A DNA stretch of 64,000 bases from Paenibacillus alginolyticus DSM 5050 = NBRC 15375 (GTDB taxonomy: Bacteria; Bacillota; Bacilli; Paenibacillales; NBRC-103111), in assembly GCF_000422905.1 (NCBI RefSeq), contig NZ_AUGY01000027.1, forward strand, positions 20,799-84,798, written 5' to 3'. Below are positions 17,792-27,915 of the stretch, piece after piece. The position numbers and the translations under genes were made by a program. How positions within the stretch are numbered: position 1 is the stretch's first letter; every line of letters starts with the position of its first letter. The notes below the pieces were generated by a model that saw only the letters and a list, made by a program, of their open reading frames with translations, was not told where the DNA came from and made no database searches.

Positions 17792-20341
17792 GTGGCGAAA
17801 CGCAAGAAAAAAAGTAAGGCACTAAAAACTAGCTTGTTATTCGAGTTATATGGTATTCTCATTCTAATTTTCTCTGTCATTGCACTTGCTCATCAGGGGC
17901 ATGTCGGGAATTCGTTGATTTACCTTTTCAAATTTTTTGTGGGAACGTGGTATTCACTTATACCGCTGATTTTCATATATGTGGCTTTGTATGCGATGAT
18001 TAAGAGAGCATGGCCACAGATGGTTACGCCCAAGAAAGCAGGCATATTGCTGTTCATTCTTGGACTGCTAATAAAAAATCACATAGATTTGTTTGCTCAA
18101 TTATATCCTGATGGCGGTTTCACTTCTGGTAAAGTCATTGGATCAACATGGAATGCCATGTTAGATGGTCTGAAACCAACAGAAGCAGGTAAAGCGGCAC
18201 TTGAACATGGTATTGGCGGCGGTATGATTGGCGCTATGCTGTACAGTATCCTTTACTTTCTGTTCGATTATTTGGGCGCTAGATTAATCCAATATGCGCT
18301 ATTTGTCATGGGTTTTATTCTGGCAACAGGTATTTCTTACGTAGACGTTGGTAATATCGTGAAAGGTCGATTTAGTAATGTTGGCCAAAATTTTAAAGAT
18401 AGAATGAAAGAGTGGCTGCAGGATCGCGAAACACGACAGCCCCAAACAGCCTCAGCTGGTACTACTGCAACAAAGGCGAAGAAATCCTCTTACGTTCCTG
18501 TTGATGATGAATTCGATGAAGAGGTTTTCCAGCCTGTTAAACGGGTGAAGAAAACTCCGCTTTTTATGGAGCTTCTTCGTCCTAATAAGGAAAGTCGGAA
18601 AAAAGCAGCAGTCGAGAATCATTTAAATACAGATGAATTAGACGATATAGATGCAGCAGATGGAACCGAACAAGTTCTTTATAAGTCAAGTGCGAAGCAA
18701 GCTGGCGAAGCAGATTCACCACCCGCAGATCAACCGATTACACCTATTATTCGTGATTTTCAAGAGCAGGTATTTCAAGAAGCTCAACAGGCAGTCAAAC
18801 ATCCTACAGCTTCCTCTACAGCTCCGGTTTCTAAAGCACAGGGAGCAGGGACTGTTGATACGGAGGATGAGCCAGTAACGCTAGAATTTCAGGAGAATGT
18901 GCCGATTGTGCAAACGCGGCCATATGAAATGCCTTCACTAGATTTATTAGCAAAGCCTGCAGTTGGCAAAGGCAGTGAGATGGCGGACTATAAAGCGAAT
19001 GCAAGGAAGCTCGAAGCCACGTTGGAGAGCTTTGGGGTTCGGGCCAAAGTGCTGGAGGTAGTCAGAGGCCCAGCCGTGACACGCTATGAGATACAGCCCG
19101 ATGTAGGTGTGAAGGTCAGCCGAATCGTTTCCTTGACCGATGATATCGCGTTGGCGCTTGCCGCCAAGGATATTCGGATGGAAGCACCGATTCCTGGTAA
19201 AGCAGCGATCGGCATTGAGGTGCCGAATCTGGAGGTTTCGATCGTGACCATGCGTGAAGTCATGGAAACATCCGCTTTTCAAGAATCCAGCTCGCGGTTG
19301 TCTGTTGTGCTCGGGCGTGATATTTCTGGGCAACCAATCGTCGGAAATTTGGCAAGAATGCCTCACTTACTCGTAGCTGGAGCCACCGGTTCAGGTAAAT
19401 CCGTGTGTATTAATGGGATTATTACGAGCATTTTGTACAAAGCCAAGCCAAATGAAGTGAAGTTTCTTATGATCGATCCAAAGATGGTGGAATTGAATGT
19501 CTATAATGGGATTCCACATTTACTGGCACCTGTTGTAACGGATCCTCGACGAGCTTCATTAGCACTTAAGAAAGTCGTCGTTGAGATGGAAAAGCGTTAT
19601 GAATTATTCTCGAAAAGCGGAACACGAAATATTGAAGGCTACAACGCCATGTTGACAGAAAGCGGTACGGCAGTTCCTCTGCCATATTACGTAGTTATTG
19701 TGGACGAGTTAGCCGATTTAATGATGGTTGCTGCAAATGATGTGGAAGATTCTATTACCCGCCTTGCTCAAATGGCCCGCGCAGCGGGTATTCATTTGAT
19801 TATTGCTACACAACGACCATCCGTTGATGTTATTACGGGCGTGATTAAAGCGAATATTCCTTCACGAATTGCGTTCGGTGTTTCGTCTCAAGTGGATTCA
19901 AGGACCATTTTAGATATGGTCGGAGCCGAGAAGCTGTTAGGTCGAGGCGATATGCTTTATTTGCCAGTAGGCGCGTCCAAGCCTGTTCGTATCCAAGGAG
20001 CCTTTTTATCTGACCAAGAGGTTGAGCATGTGGTTGGCTTTGTACGCACACAGGAACAGGCGATTTATCAAGAGGAACTGGTCCCGCATGTTGAAGAAAT
20101 GCCGGATCAGCAAAATGAATTTGAAGACGAGCTGTACGACCAGGCTGTTCAAATTGTTTTGGAAGCCAAGCAAGCCTCTGTTTCCCTGCTGCAGCGACGT
20201 ATGAGAGTCGGTTATACACGCGCGGCAAGACTTGTTGACTCAATGGAAGCCAAAGGGGTTGTCGGCCCTTACGAAGGCAGTAAGCCTCGAGAAGTGCTGA
20301 TGTCGATTGAACAATACCATCATAATCGGATCAGTTCCTAG
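17792..20341 (+). CDS. spoIIIE: DNA translocase SpoIIIE/FtsK
   Basis: Septum-located ATPase that pumps the chromosome into the forespore. It has 849 residues: a basic start (MAKRKKKSK), several N-terminal membrane segments within about 20-190, a charged linker (about 200-410), a RecA-like motor with Walker [15 protein letters not shown] and Walker [12 protein letters not shown], and a C-terminal winged-helix gamma domain ([21 protein letters not shown]). GTG 17792 follows a G-rich ribosome binding site at 17778-17786; the longer frame from 17729 has none. A terminator follows. Confidence 0.96.
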   Translation: MAKRKKKSKALKTSLLFELYGILILIFSVIALAHQGHVGNSLIYLFKFFVGTWYSLIPLIFIYVALYAMIKRAWPQMVTPKKAGILLFILGLLIKNHIDLFAQLYPDGGFTSGKVIGSTWNAMLDGLKPTEAGKAALEHGIGGGMIGAMLYSILYFLFDYLGARLIQYALFVMGFILATGISYVDVGNIVKGRFSNVGQNFKDRMKEWLQDRETRQPQTASAGTTATKAKKSSYVPVDDEFDEEVFQPVKRVKKTPLFMELLRPNKESRKKAAVENHLNTDELDDIDAADGTEQVLYKSSAKQAGEADSPPADQPITPIIRDFQEQVFQEAQQAVKHPTASSTAPVSKAQGAGTVDTEDEPVTLEFQENVPIVQTRPYEMPSLDLLAKPAVGKGSEMADYKANARKLEATLESFGVRAKVLEVVRGPAVTRYEIQPDVGVKVSRIVSLTDDIALALAAKDIRMEAPIPGKAAIGIEVPNLEVSIVTMREVMETSAFQESSSRLSVVLGRDISGQPIVGNLARMPHLLVAGATGSGKSVCINGIITSILYKAKPNEVKFLMIDPKMVELNVYNGIPHLLAPVVTDPRRASLALKKVVVEMEKRYELFSKSGTRNIEGYNAMLTESGTAVPLPYYVVIVDELADLMMVAANDVEDSITRLAQMARAAGIHLIIATQRPSVDVITGVIKANIPSRIAFGVSSQVDSRTILDMVGAEKLLGRGDMLYLPVGASKPVRIQGAFLSDQEVEHVVGFVRTQEQAIYQEELVPHVEEMPDQQNEFEDELYDQAVQIVLEAKQASVSLLQRRMRVGYTRAARLVDSMEAKGVVGPYEGSKPREVLMSIEQYHHNRISS

Positions 20342-20363
20342 CTTACATAAACGATTGCACAAG

Positions 20364-20391
20364 CACTCTCCTAAGGAGAGTGTTTTTTTTT
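20364..20391 (+). terminator. Terminator after spoIIIE
   Basis: CACTCTCC (20364-20371) / GGAGAGTG (20375-20382), loop TAA, then a T10 tract. Confidence 0.92.
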
Positions 20392-20421
20392 GCATAAACA
20401 GAGAGTCGCTTTCTCATAATA
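20392..20421 (+). promoter_or_regulatory. Sigma-G-like promoter of the SleB-like gene
   Basis: GCATA (20392-20396), 18 bases, CATAATA (20415-20421): pattern GYATR-N18-CATNNTA. Cortex-lytic sleB is a forespore gene in B. subtilis, so this is the expected class. Confidence 0.5.
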
Positions 20422-20465
20422 AGCAAGAAAAGGCTGTAATTTGAAAAGTGAGGTTGAGAAGGGGA

Positions 20466-21260
20466 ATGAATAAACGATTAATTGTACTTACATTTTGTAT
20501 TGTTTTCGTACTAGTTGTCGCTTTTCAGTTGAAAGGAAAGTTTAATCCACCTGCTGAAGAAACTTTTAGTAAAAATGAAGTGCGTTATGGAGCCACAGGA
20601 CCTGACGTTAACGAACTGCAAGGCAGATTGAAGTTCATTGGCTTCTATAACGGCAGTATAGACGGAGATTATGGGTATAAGACTTTAACGGCAGTGAAGC
20701 GATTCCAAGGTGAATTTGGGATGAAAGTAGATGGTATTGTAGGTCCCAAGACCAAGCTTAAACTGTGGGAAGCTACGAAGAATTGGAAGCCTACTGCTCC
20801 ATCCACTGGAGGACAAAGCGGTGGAGGCAACAATAATGCAGGCAATGATAGTGCAACTTCAAATCAAAAGCCAGCTAATTTGGTGCCTTCTAATAACCTG
20901 GGCTTATCTGAACAGGATATTAATCTGATGGCGAATGCTGTGCATGGTGAGGCTCGGGGAGAACCTTATATTGGACAAGTAGCCGTAGCAGCTGTAATTT
21001 TGAATCGGGTGAAGTCAGCTAGCTTTCCTAATACGGTTTCTGGTGTTATCTTTCAGCCTGGTGCATTCACAGCCGTAGCAGATGGTCAAATTTGGCTAAC
21101 GCCAAACGAATCGACGAAAAAAGCCGTAAGAGATGCGCTGAGTGGATGGGATCCTACGGGCGGTTGTATTTATTATTTCAACCCGGCAACAGCGACCTCC
21201 AAATGGATTTGGAGCAGGCCTCAAGTGAAAAATATAGGGAAGCATATTTTCTGTAAATAA
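20466..21260 (+). CDS. SleB-like spore cortex-lytic / cell wall hydrolase
   Basis: Peptidoglycan hydrolase, probably exported to the inter-membrane space of the spore. It has 264 residues: an N-terminal hydrophobic segment (about 5-22), a peptidoglycan-binding domain 1 (RYGATGPDVNELQGRLKFIG to GPKTKLKLWE), a Gly/Asn-rich linker, and a SleB catalytic domain (LSEQDINLMANAVHGEARGEPYIGQVAVAAVI to the end) with the family Glu in HGEARGE. ATG 20466 is preferred; GTG 20448 and TTG 20454 are alternatives. A sigma-G-like promoter precedes it. Confidence 0.88.
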   Translation: MNKRLIVLTFCIVFVLVVAFQLKGKFNPPAEETFSKNEVRYGATGPDVNELQGRLKFIGFYNGSIDGDYGYKTLTAVKRFQGEFGMKVDGIVGPKTKLKLWEATKNWKPTAPSTGGQSGGGNNNAGNDSATSNQKPANLVPSNNLGLSEQDINLMANAVHGEARGEPYIGQVAVAAVILNRVKSASFPNTVSGVIFQPGAFTAVADGQIWLTPNESTKKAVRDALSGWDPTGGCIYYFNPATATSKWIWSRPQVKNIGKHIFCK

Positions 21261-21275
21261 TTTAGACATGGACAA

Positions 21276-21305
21276 GGAGAAGGAACCAGCTTTGGTTGCT
21301 TCTCC
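21276..21305 (+). terminator. Hairpin after the SleB-like gene
   Basis: GGAGAAG (21276-21282) / CTTCTCC (21299-21305) with inner AACCA/TGGTT. The tail CTCTTC is T-poor, so termination may be weak. Confidence 0.5.
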
Positions 21306-21361
21306 TCTTCGTATAGGAATATAATGGATTTATATCACGGACAAAGAAGGGAGATCGACCT

Positions 21362-22642
21362 TTGAAACATATACAATTTGAGCGCACTACATGGAATCAT
21401 ATACGATTACATGTGCTGCCGACAGATCGGTTTAAAACGTTTGCCATCTCTGTGTACATAGGCCGTCCTCTAGAAGAAGAAACGGTCACGAGTACTGCAT
21501 TAACACCATTTGTACTGCGTAGAGGTACACAATTACGCCCAGAAACGAAGCAATTTCGAGAATATTTAGATGATTTATATGGTGCAGGATTCGGTTTTGA
21601 TATTTACAAGCGGGGCGATTACCAAATTGTTCAGTTACGCATGGATATTATCAATGACAGATTCGTGAAATCAGCGCAATCTTTGTTAAAGCAGGGACTC
21701 GAATTCGTTGGGGAAACTTTGACAAAGCCAGCGCTGGAAGAAGGACATTTTCGAAACAAATATGTCGATGCTGAGAAGCAGACTCTCCAGAAGCGCATAG
21801 AATCAGTCATCAACGATAAAATTCGTTATGCAGCTGAACGATGTATCGAAGAAATGTGCAGCGATGATCCTTATCGGCTTCACCCTTTGGGTAAAATAGA
21901 TGATTTGGACCCTATCAATGCCGAACAGCTTTACGAACAATATAAAAACTGGCTTCAAACAGCACCAATGGATATTTATGTCGTCGGAAATACGACGCTT
22001 TCTGAAGTAGAAGGAATTGTTAAACAGGCATTCTCCATTGAACGTAAGGAGGATGTCGGCTATGTAACATCTGCCCCGCGGGGAGCGACAGGTGATGTGA
22101 AGACAATCGTTGAGCGTTTGGATGTTAATCAAGGGAAACTGAACATGGGACTGCGTACAAATATTTCGTATCGAGATGATCTGTACCCAGTTGCTCTTAT
22201 GTATAATGGTGTTCTCGGAGGCTATCCTCACTCCAAATTGTTTACGAATGTTCGTGAGAAAGCGAGTCTTGCTTATTATGCCTCGTCTCGGTTTGATGGT
22301 CACAAGGGCATTCTGACCATTCAATCGGGGATTGAAATGGCGAATTATGAAAAAGCGGTAGATATCATTCGAAAGCAGCTCACTGCCATGGAACAAGGCG
22401 AGATCAGTGATATTGAATGGAATCAAACCCGAGCCATGATTGCCAATCAACTGCGCGAAATTCAGGATTCCGCATTTGAATTAATTTCTTTTGACTTTAA
22501 TGCCATTTTATCTGGAAAAGAACGTACGGTTTCAAGCTTGATTGAATCTGTGGAGCAGGTAGATGTAGCGGCTATTGCTGAGGCTGCCAAGCGTGTTCAA
22601 CTGGATACGATATACTTTTTGCGGGACCAGAAGGGAGAGTAG
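21362..22642 (+). CDS. ymfF: M16 family protein YmfF-like, without zinc motif
   Basis: Insulinase-fold protein of 426 residues. The place where M16 enzymes have HxxEH reads ALTPFVLRRGT here, so it is probably a non-catalytic partner of the following M16 protein, as in other two-chain M16 peptidases. The later region KLFTNVREKASLAYYASS is the conserved R/Y block of the C-terminal half. The start is TTG 21362 with GAAGGGAG (21344-21351). It is three bases from ymfH, so one operon. Confidence 0.87.
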   Translation: MKHIQFERTTWNHIRLHVLPTDRFKTFAISVYIGRPLEEETVTSTALTPFVLRRGTQLRPETKQFREYLDDLYGAGFGFDIYKRGDYQIVQLRMDIINDRFVKSAQSLLKQGLEFVGETLTKPALEEGHFRNKYVDAEKQTLQKRIESVINDKIRYAAERCIEEMCSDDPYRLHPLGKIDDLDPINAEQLYEQYKNWLQTAPMDIYVVGNTTLSEVEGIVKQAFSIERKEDVGYVTSAPRGATGDVKTIVERLDVNQGKLNMGLRTNISYRDDLYPVALMYNGVLGGYPHSKLFTNVREKASLAYYASSRFDGHKGILTIQSGIEMANYEKAVDIIRKQLTAMEQGEISDIEWNQTRAMIANQLREIQDSAFELISFDFNAILSGKERTVSSLIESVEQVDVAAIAEAAKRVQLDTIYFLRDQKGE

Positions 22643-22645
22643 AAG

Positions 22646-23935
22646 ATGCAGGTTATTCCTTATCCACACCTGGGTGAAACTATTTATCACGAGAAGCTTG
22701 ATAATGGGCTACATGTATTTGTTCTACCCAAAGATGGTTTCCAGAAAACCTATGCGACGTTCACGACGCAATTCGGATCTGTTGACAACTTTTTTCAGGT
22801 TGAAGGTAAAGATGCAGTTCAAGTACCAGATGGTATTGCTCATTTTCTAGAGCACAAAATGTTTGAGGAGCCAGAAGGGGATATATTCGCTACTTTCGCT
22901 TCAAACGGCGCTTCGGCTAACGCTTTTACAAGCTTTGATCGGACAGCGTACTTATTTTCATCCACGGATCACTATTTGACAAATTTAACGACATTAATTA
23001 ATTTCGTGCAAAATCCTTACTTTACAGATGAAAATGTAGAAAAGGAAAAAGGCATTATCGGTCAAGAGATCAAAATGTACGAGGATAATGCGGATTGGAG
23101 AAGCTATTATGGATTAATTGAATCCTTATATGCAAAACATCCGATCCATATTGATATCGCCGGTACTGTAGAGTCCATTGCGGAAATCTCAAAAGAAACC
23201 CTTTATGAGTGCTACAACACATTTTATCACCCTAGCAATATGAGCCTGTTTGTTGTTGGAGGTGTTGATCCAGAAGAGGTTATTTCGTTAGTTAAAGAAA
23301 ACCAAGCTGCCAAAACGTTTCCACCTCAAGGGGATATCCACCGATTTTTCCCAGAGGAGCCAGTAGAAGTAAAGGAAGCGCGCAGAGTAACACTTCTTCC
23401 TGTTTCAATGCCAAAATGTTTAATCGGATTCAAAGAGCCTGCGCCTTCTGTAAGCGGGAAAGATTTGTTAGTTAGAGAATTGACGACGAAATTAATGTTA
23501 GATGTTTTGTTCAGTTCAAGCTCTGATATTTATCAGGCTTTATATGATGAACAATTGATTTCTGATAATTTTGGTCATGAGTATAATTGTAGCGAGGGAT
23601 ATGCTTTCTCCATTCTTGGAGGAGATACCAAAGATCCGGACCAACTTGTAGCGCGCATTCGTGAAGAGGTTGAGAAACGTAAGGATCCTGGACTTGATGA
23701 AGTCACTTTCGAGCGGAGTCGTAAGAAGAAAATTGGTAATTTCTTGCGGATGATGAACTCACCTGAATCCATTGCGAATGAATTCACTAAATACCGTTTC
23801 AAAGATATTGATTTATTCGATATTTTGCCTGTTTACGAGCAGATTACACTTGAAGAAGTGAACCGTCGATTCCGCGAGCATTTTGATTGGAGCAGACTTG
23901 CAATATCCATTGTGCAAAGCGGTAAGCCATCGTGA
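22646..23935 (+). CDS. ymfH: M16 family zinc peptidase YmfH-like
   Basis: Catalytic-type M16 peptidase of 429 residues with HFLEH (His66, Glu69, His70) and the downstream EKEKGIIGQEIKMYED helix carrying the third ligand. It pairs with the motif-less protein encoded just before it. The GTG of the SDR gene overlaps its stop. The substrate is unknown. Confidence 0.9.
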   Translation: MQVIPYPHLGETIYHEKLDNGLHVFVLPKDGFQKTYATFTTQFGSVDNFFQVEGKDAVQVPDGIAHFLEHKMFEEPEGDIFATFASNGASANAFTSFDRTAYLFSSTDHYLTNLTTLINFVQNPYFTDENVEKEKGIIGQEIKMYEDNADWRSYYGLIESLYAKHPIHIDIAGTVESIAEISKETLYECYNTFYHPSNMSLFVVGGVDPEEVISLVKENQAAKTFPPQGDIHRFFPEEPVEVKEARRVTLLPVSMPKCLIGFKEPAPSVSGKDLLVRELTTKLMLDVLFSSSSDIYQALYDEQLISDNFGHEYNCSEGYAFSILGGDTKDPDQLVARIREEVEKRKDPGLDEVTFERSRKKKIGNFLRMMNSPESIANEFTKYRFKDIDLFDILPVYEQITLEEVNRRFREHFDWSRLAISIVQSGKPS

Positions 23936-24687
23936 CGTTCGATAAATCATTCAGTGAACAAACGGTTCTTATAACAGGAGCTAGCCGTGGAATCGGCGCA
24001 GCCATTGCGGAGCGTTTTGCCGCGGTAGGGATGAATGTTGTTATTCACTACCGTGAGTCACATGAAGCTGCTAATGAAGTGGCCAGATCCTGTATGAAAC
24101 ATGGCGCCAAAGTGTTAACCGTATCCGCAGATGTCAAATCTCGTGAGCAAATCAACAAAATGCAAGAAAAGCTGGAACAAAGAGACATGGTCCCTGATAT
24201 AATCGTGAACAATGCGGGAATTTCTCACTTTAGTATGCTTTCTGATGTAAGCGAAGAAGATTGGGACCTGGTGATGAATGTTAATCTGAAAGGCGCCTTT
24301 CTTTGTACACAAACGTTCATGACGGCAATGGTCAAACAAAAGTATGGCCGCATTATTAACGTATCCTCCATATGGGGCATCTCAGGTGCCTCCTGTGAGG
24401 TTGTTTACTCAACAGCCAAAGGTGGATTGAACGCCTTCACGAAGGCGTTAGCGAAGGAGCTGGCACCTTCTGGCGTGACGGTGAATGCTGTAGCGCCTGG
24501 TGCGGTACATACCGAAATGATGGCAGGATTTCAACCGGAGGAGCGGGAAGCGATTGCCAATGAAATTCCGGCAGGTCGTTTTGCATTGCCTGATGAAGTT
24601 GCTTCGCTTGTGTATTTCCTAGCACTGCCTGAATCCGGTTATATTACGGGTCAAATCATAAGTCCAAACGGTGGATGGTTAACCTGA
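23932..24687 (+). CDS. ymfI: SDR oxidoreductase YmfI (EF-P 5-aminopentanone reductase type)
   Basis: Short-chain dehydrogenase of 251 residues: TGASRGIG cofactor loop (about 15-22), NNAG, and catalytic YSTAK. In B. subtilis YmfI reduces 5-aminopentanone on elongation factor P to 5-aminopentanol. Position in the same ymfFHI cluster supports this role over a fatty-acid FabG role, but the substrate is inferred. The start is GTG 23932, overlapping the ymfH stop. Confidence 0.85.
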   Translation: MTFDKSFSEQTVLITGASRGIGAAIAERFAAVGMNVVIHYRESHEAANEVARSCMKHGAKVLTVSADVKSREQINKMQEKLEQRDMVPDIIVNNAGISHFSMLSDVSEEDWDLVMNVNLKGAFLCTQTFMTAMVKQKYGRIINVSSIWGISGASCEVVYSTAKGGLNAFTKALAKELAPSGVTVNAVAPGAVHTEMMAGFQPEEREAIANEIPAGRFALPDEVASLVYFLALPESGYITGQIISPNGGWLT

Positions 24688-24783
24688 GTACAGAGTAGGA
24701 AGCCTCGCGCATAATTTTAAGCTGGGAAGCGAATATTACGTATGTAATGACCATTTCTCATAACTCAAAGGAGGCTTCTTACA

Positions 24784-25035
24784 ATGGCTACTGTACTTAA
24801 AGTATTTGATAAGTGGAAAGAGTTTTTGGCTGAGCGTGTGAGTCAGGCTGGACATGCGGGGATGAGTGAGGAAACCATTTCTAAGCTCGCTTTTCAAATC
24901 GGTGAATTTCTTGCCAATAAAGTTGATCCCGAAAATGAACAAGAACGAGTGCTCAAAGAACTGTGGGATGCAGGGGATGAGCAAGAAAAGCGTACAATTG
25001 CCCGCCTCATGGTAAAATTAGTAGACAAAGGTTAA
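24784..25035 (+). CDS. ymfJ: DUF3243 protein YmfJ
   Basis: Protein of 83 residues, acidic and helical, with no membrane segment. It fits the DUF3243/YmfJ family by size, by sequence character (KVFDKWKEFLAERV at the N-terminus) and by position after ymfI. Its function is unknown. The ribosome binding site AAAGGAGG is at 24767-24774. A terminator follows. Confidence 0.85.
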   Translation: MATVLKVFDKWKEFLAERVSQAGHAGMSEETISKLAFQIGEFLANKVDPENEQERVLKELWDAGDEQEKRTIARLMVKLVDKG

Positions 25036-25069
25036 TAACCGTTTTACAATTCAATAGGGTACTATGTGA

Positions 25070-25094
25070 AAGCCTCCTCTTTCGGAGGCTTTTG
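25070..25094 (+). terminator. Terminator after ymfJ
   Basis: AAGCCTCC (25070-25077) / GGAGGCTT (25084-25091), loop TCTTTC, short T tail. Confidence 0.8.
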
Positions 25095-25128
25095 CACGCT
25101 TTATAAGGAAGAAAGGAAATGTAATTTC

Positions 25129-25980
25129 ATGGTAATCAAACGTTTTGTGCTTGCATTTTTGCTCTTATCTTTTATCTTAACTGGTTGTGGAAATCGTGGG
25201 ATTCCAGCGATTAAGCAAGAATTATTGGATAATAAATTATCTGTACTAATGCTGACGGGTGCTAGCATGTCTGCGCCAGCGAAAGAGTCGGTAGGAAATG
25301 CGCTTCAACAGTGGAGAGATGCGAATTTTATAGCCTTCGATTGGATCAAGGATTTGAATCAATTGGATGAAAGCATTATAACAAAGTTGAAAGAAAGCAA
25401 ATATGATTACATATATGTCATTGGTAATGAATTGTTTCCTTCTGCTAACGGGGTGATCGGACAAGGGCTTTCGGCGGGTAAATGGACTTTATTACAAAGT
25501 CAGCTTGATACCAAAGGGATCACAAGTCAGGTAAATGAGCAAGCCTCGTTGTTGCAAATTGATTCTCTTCAGGTTGAGACCTTGAAAAATAAATGGATCC
25601 AAGACCTATTGGCACAAAACATTGTTGTGGAATGGGTGACTCGCAGCGATCGTCCCATACCTTCTGCTTGGGCACCCTCGGAGGAAGCGGATCATATCGT
25701 TTTACTTGATAATAATGAACAATGGTTTCAGCAATTATCTTTCCAAACGAGACAGCATCACTCCAACACTATAATTTTCTATACTCCAGTAGAAGATGCA
25801 CAAGTACAAAAGGCTAAGTCTATCGGTGTATCGGTAGTTGATATTTCGGGAGCTGTATCGGCTGAACTCAACTGGGCTCAAATCATGGACAATCGTCTTG
25901 CTATGATGAAAAGCAGCTCATGGAAAAAGGGCGGTACGATTTACAACGAACAAGAGCTTAAAGAACTAAAAATGAAATAA
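25129..25980 (+). CDS. Predicted lipoprotein, BMP/Med-like layout, function unknown
   Basis: Protein of 283 residues with a type II signal peptide: MVIKRFVLAFLLLSFILTGC ends in the lipobox LTGC (Cys20), so it should be anchored on the outer face of the membrane. The remainder alternates hydrophobic beta-like segments (LSVLMLTGAS, YDYIYVIGNE, HIVLLDNN, NTIIFYTP), suggesting a periplasmic-binding-protein fold such as the BMP/Med lipoproteins; this is a weak resemblance. ATG 25129 is preceded by GAAAGGAAA. It interrupts the usual ymfJ-ymfK neighbourhood. Confidence 0.7.
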   Translation: MVIKRFVLAFLLLSFILTGCGNRGIPAIKQELLDNKLSVLMLTGASMSAPAKESVGNALQQWRDANFIAFDWIKDLNQLDESIITKLKESKYDYIYVIGNELFPSANGVIGQGLSAGKWTLLQSQLDTKGITSQVNEQASLLQIDSLQVETLKNKWIQDLLAQNIVVEWVTRSDRPIPSAWAPSEEADHIVLLDNNEQWFQQLSFQTRQHHSNTIIFYTPVEDAQVQKAKSIGVSVVDISGAVSAELNWAQIMDNRLAMMKSSSWKKGGTIYNEQELKELKMK

Positions 25981-26087
25981 ATTTGTGAATATTTACGCAA
26001 AAAAAGAAGGACATTGACGGAAATTGTAGAAATTAATTATATAGGTAGCGACTTGTTCGTTACAGATATTGCGATGAGGTGGAAAGA

Positions 26088-26852
26088 TTGGACGTTAAAG
26101 AGTGGTATATGGAGTACAAAATTCACAAAAACCGTCCCGGCTTATTAGGGGATATTGCTTCCTTAATGGGGATGCTGGATATTAATATTGTGACTATTAA
26201 CGGGGTAGAAGATCGTACACGCGGTATGCTTCTGCAAACCAATGATGAAGAAAAAATTGACTTAATGGGTAAAATGTTAAGAAAAGTAGATAATATTACT
26301 ATTACTGCTCTTAGACCCCCTAAACTTGTTGATATTTTGGCTGTCCGTCATGGCCGGTATATCGAGCGCGACTCGGATGACCGCAAAACTTTCCGTTTTA
26401 CTCGTGATGAATTGGGACTGTTAGTTGACTTCCTTGGTGAAATTTTCAAGCGAGAAGGGAACCAAGTCGTTGGCCTTCGCGGAATGCCGCGAGTGGGTAA
26501 AACGGAGTCGATTATTGCAGGAAGTGTATGCGCAAACAAACGTTGGACATTCGTTTCCTCTACGTTACTCAGACAAACCGTGCGTAGTCAATTATCCGAA
26601 GATGAAATGACTCCAAATAATGTATATATTATTGATGGAATCGTTTCTACTATTCGTTCAAATGAGAAGCATTACAGCCTGTTGCAGGACATTATGGGAA
26701 TGCCTTCAACGAAGGTTATCGAGCATCCGGATATATTTATTCGGGAATCCGAATACACTTATAATCACTTCGATTATATTATTGAGCTGCGAAATAGCCC
26801 GGATGAAGAAATCAATTATGATTCATTTACGTATACGTCCGAACCTTTTTAA
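26088..26852 (+). CDS. ymfK: DUF3388 protein YmfK
   Basis: Protein of 254 residues. The N-terminal 80 or so residues look like an ACT domain (HKNRPGLLGDIASLMGMLDINIVTINGV), followed by a region with a P-loop-like GMPRVGKTES. Member of the YmfK family with unknown role; nucleotide and small-ligand binding are plausible. TTG 26088 is chosen over GTG 26079 because GAGGTGG (26076-26082) precedes it by 5 bases. rodZ follows 48 bases later. Confidence 0.83.
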   Translation: MDVKEWYMEYKIHKNRPGLLGDIASLMGMLDINIVTINGVEDRTRGMLLQTNDEEKIDLMGKMLRKVDNITITALRPPKLVDILAVRHGRYIERDSDDRKTFRFTRDELGLLVDFLGEIFKREGNQVVGLRGMPRVGKTESIIAGSVCANKRWTFVSSTLLRQTVRSQLSEDEMTPNNVYIIDGIVSTIRSNEKHYSLLQDIMGMPSTKVIEHPDIFIRESEYTYNHFDYIIELRNSPDEEINYDSFTYTSEPF

Positions 26853-26900
26853 TGTCTGTAACGTCATTAAATAAAGTAGATCCCGCGGGGAGGTGACCAT

Positions 26901-27782
26901 ATGTCTGATCTCGGATACATTTTACGCAAAACACGCCAGGAAAAAAAGATCTCTCTTGACGATCTCCAAGAAGTTACGAAAATTCGTAAACGATACTTGG
27001 AAGCAATTGAAGAAGGAAACTATAAGGTTCTTCCTGGCAGTTTCTATGTACGTGCTTTCATTAAAAGCTACGCTGAGGCGGTGGGACTTGATCCTACTGA
27101 AGTTCTGGGCATGTACCAAACGACAAATCCCTCCCCCGCGATAGAGAAACCAGTTGTAGAAACGATTCGTAAAAATAGAACGAGTGTCCGTAATACTGAA
27201 AAATTGAGCCGCTGGGCTTCGGGTACGATGTTTGTCTGCTTCATTTTGCTTATATTCGGTATCGTATACTACTATACATACAAGAATTATAAGGGAACGC
27301 CAGCAGATGAAAAACCTGCTCAAACGCAATCTCCAAGAATCACTGATTCTACGAATCCAGCGACAAGCACATCTCCTAGTACGACAATGAATACGTCCGG
27401 TGACGGTAAAGTGGCGCCTCTTTCGACTCCTACACCGACACCAGTTCCGACACCAACGCCTTCTGTTCAGGTTAAGTTTAGCACCAGCGAGAAAGGTGTA
27501 GATAATTACACGATAACCGGTACTTCCAATCTGAATATTCAGATGAAAATAACAGGTTCTTGTTGGATTCGTGTGGATTCTCTTACTGAGGCAGGCGGTA
27601 AAGAAATGCTTAGACAGAAGCTTTACAAAGCCGGTGACACGGACACTTTTGACTTGACCAATTCAGCGTATTTAAATGTTGGTGCAGCAAGTGCTTTGGA
27701 ACTTACTGTGAATGGCACAATCGTTCCTGTCGGGGATACACCAAACCCTAAGAGGATACAGCTCAATTTGCAAAAAAGCTAG
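26901..27782 (+). CDS. rodZ: RodZ-family cell-shape protein (YmfM)
   Basis: Membrane protein linking MreB filaments to the wall-elongation machinery. It has 293 residues: an N-terminal HTH (LGYILRKTRQEKKISLDDL to about 75), one membrane segment (about 110-130), a Pro/Thr-rich periplasmic linker with TPTP repeats, and a C-terminal DUF4115 beta domain. GGGAGGTG (26887-26894) is the ribosome binding site. A terminator follows. Confidence 0.92.
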   Translation: MSDLGYILRKTRQEKKISLDDLQEVTKIRKRYLEAIEEGNYKVLPGSFYVRAFIKSYAEAVGLDPTEVLGMYQTTNPSPAIEKPVVETIRKNRTSVRNTEKLSRWASGTMFVCFILLIFGIVYYYTYKNYKGTPADEKPAQTQSPRITDSTNPATSTSPSTTMNTSGDGKVAPLSTPTPTPVPTPTPSVQVKFSTSEKGVDNYTITGTSNLNIQMKITGSCWIRVDSLTEAGGKEMLRQKLYKAGDTDTFDLTNSAYLNVGAASALELTVNGTIVPVGDTPNPKRIQLNLQKS

Positions 27783-27832
27783 CATTTTGACGTTTCCTGC
27801 GCTTTCCCGGGTAATGAATATGACCAAGAGAT

Positions 27833-27868
27833 ATCCTAAGCCGAGATGGCTTGGGATGTTTCTTTTTT
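27833..27868 (+). terminator. Terminator after rodZ
   Basis: ATCCTAAGCC (27833-27842) / GGCTTGGGAT (27848-27857), loop GAGAT, then TTTCTTTTTTT. Confidence 0.9.
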
Positions 27869-27915
27869 TACAGCTTCTTGCTATAATGCTATTGTAATTT
27901 GATGGAAAGGATGTT

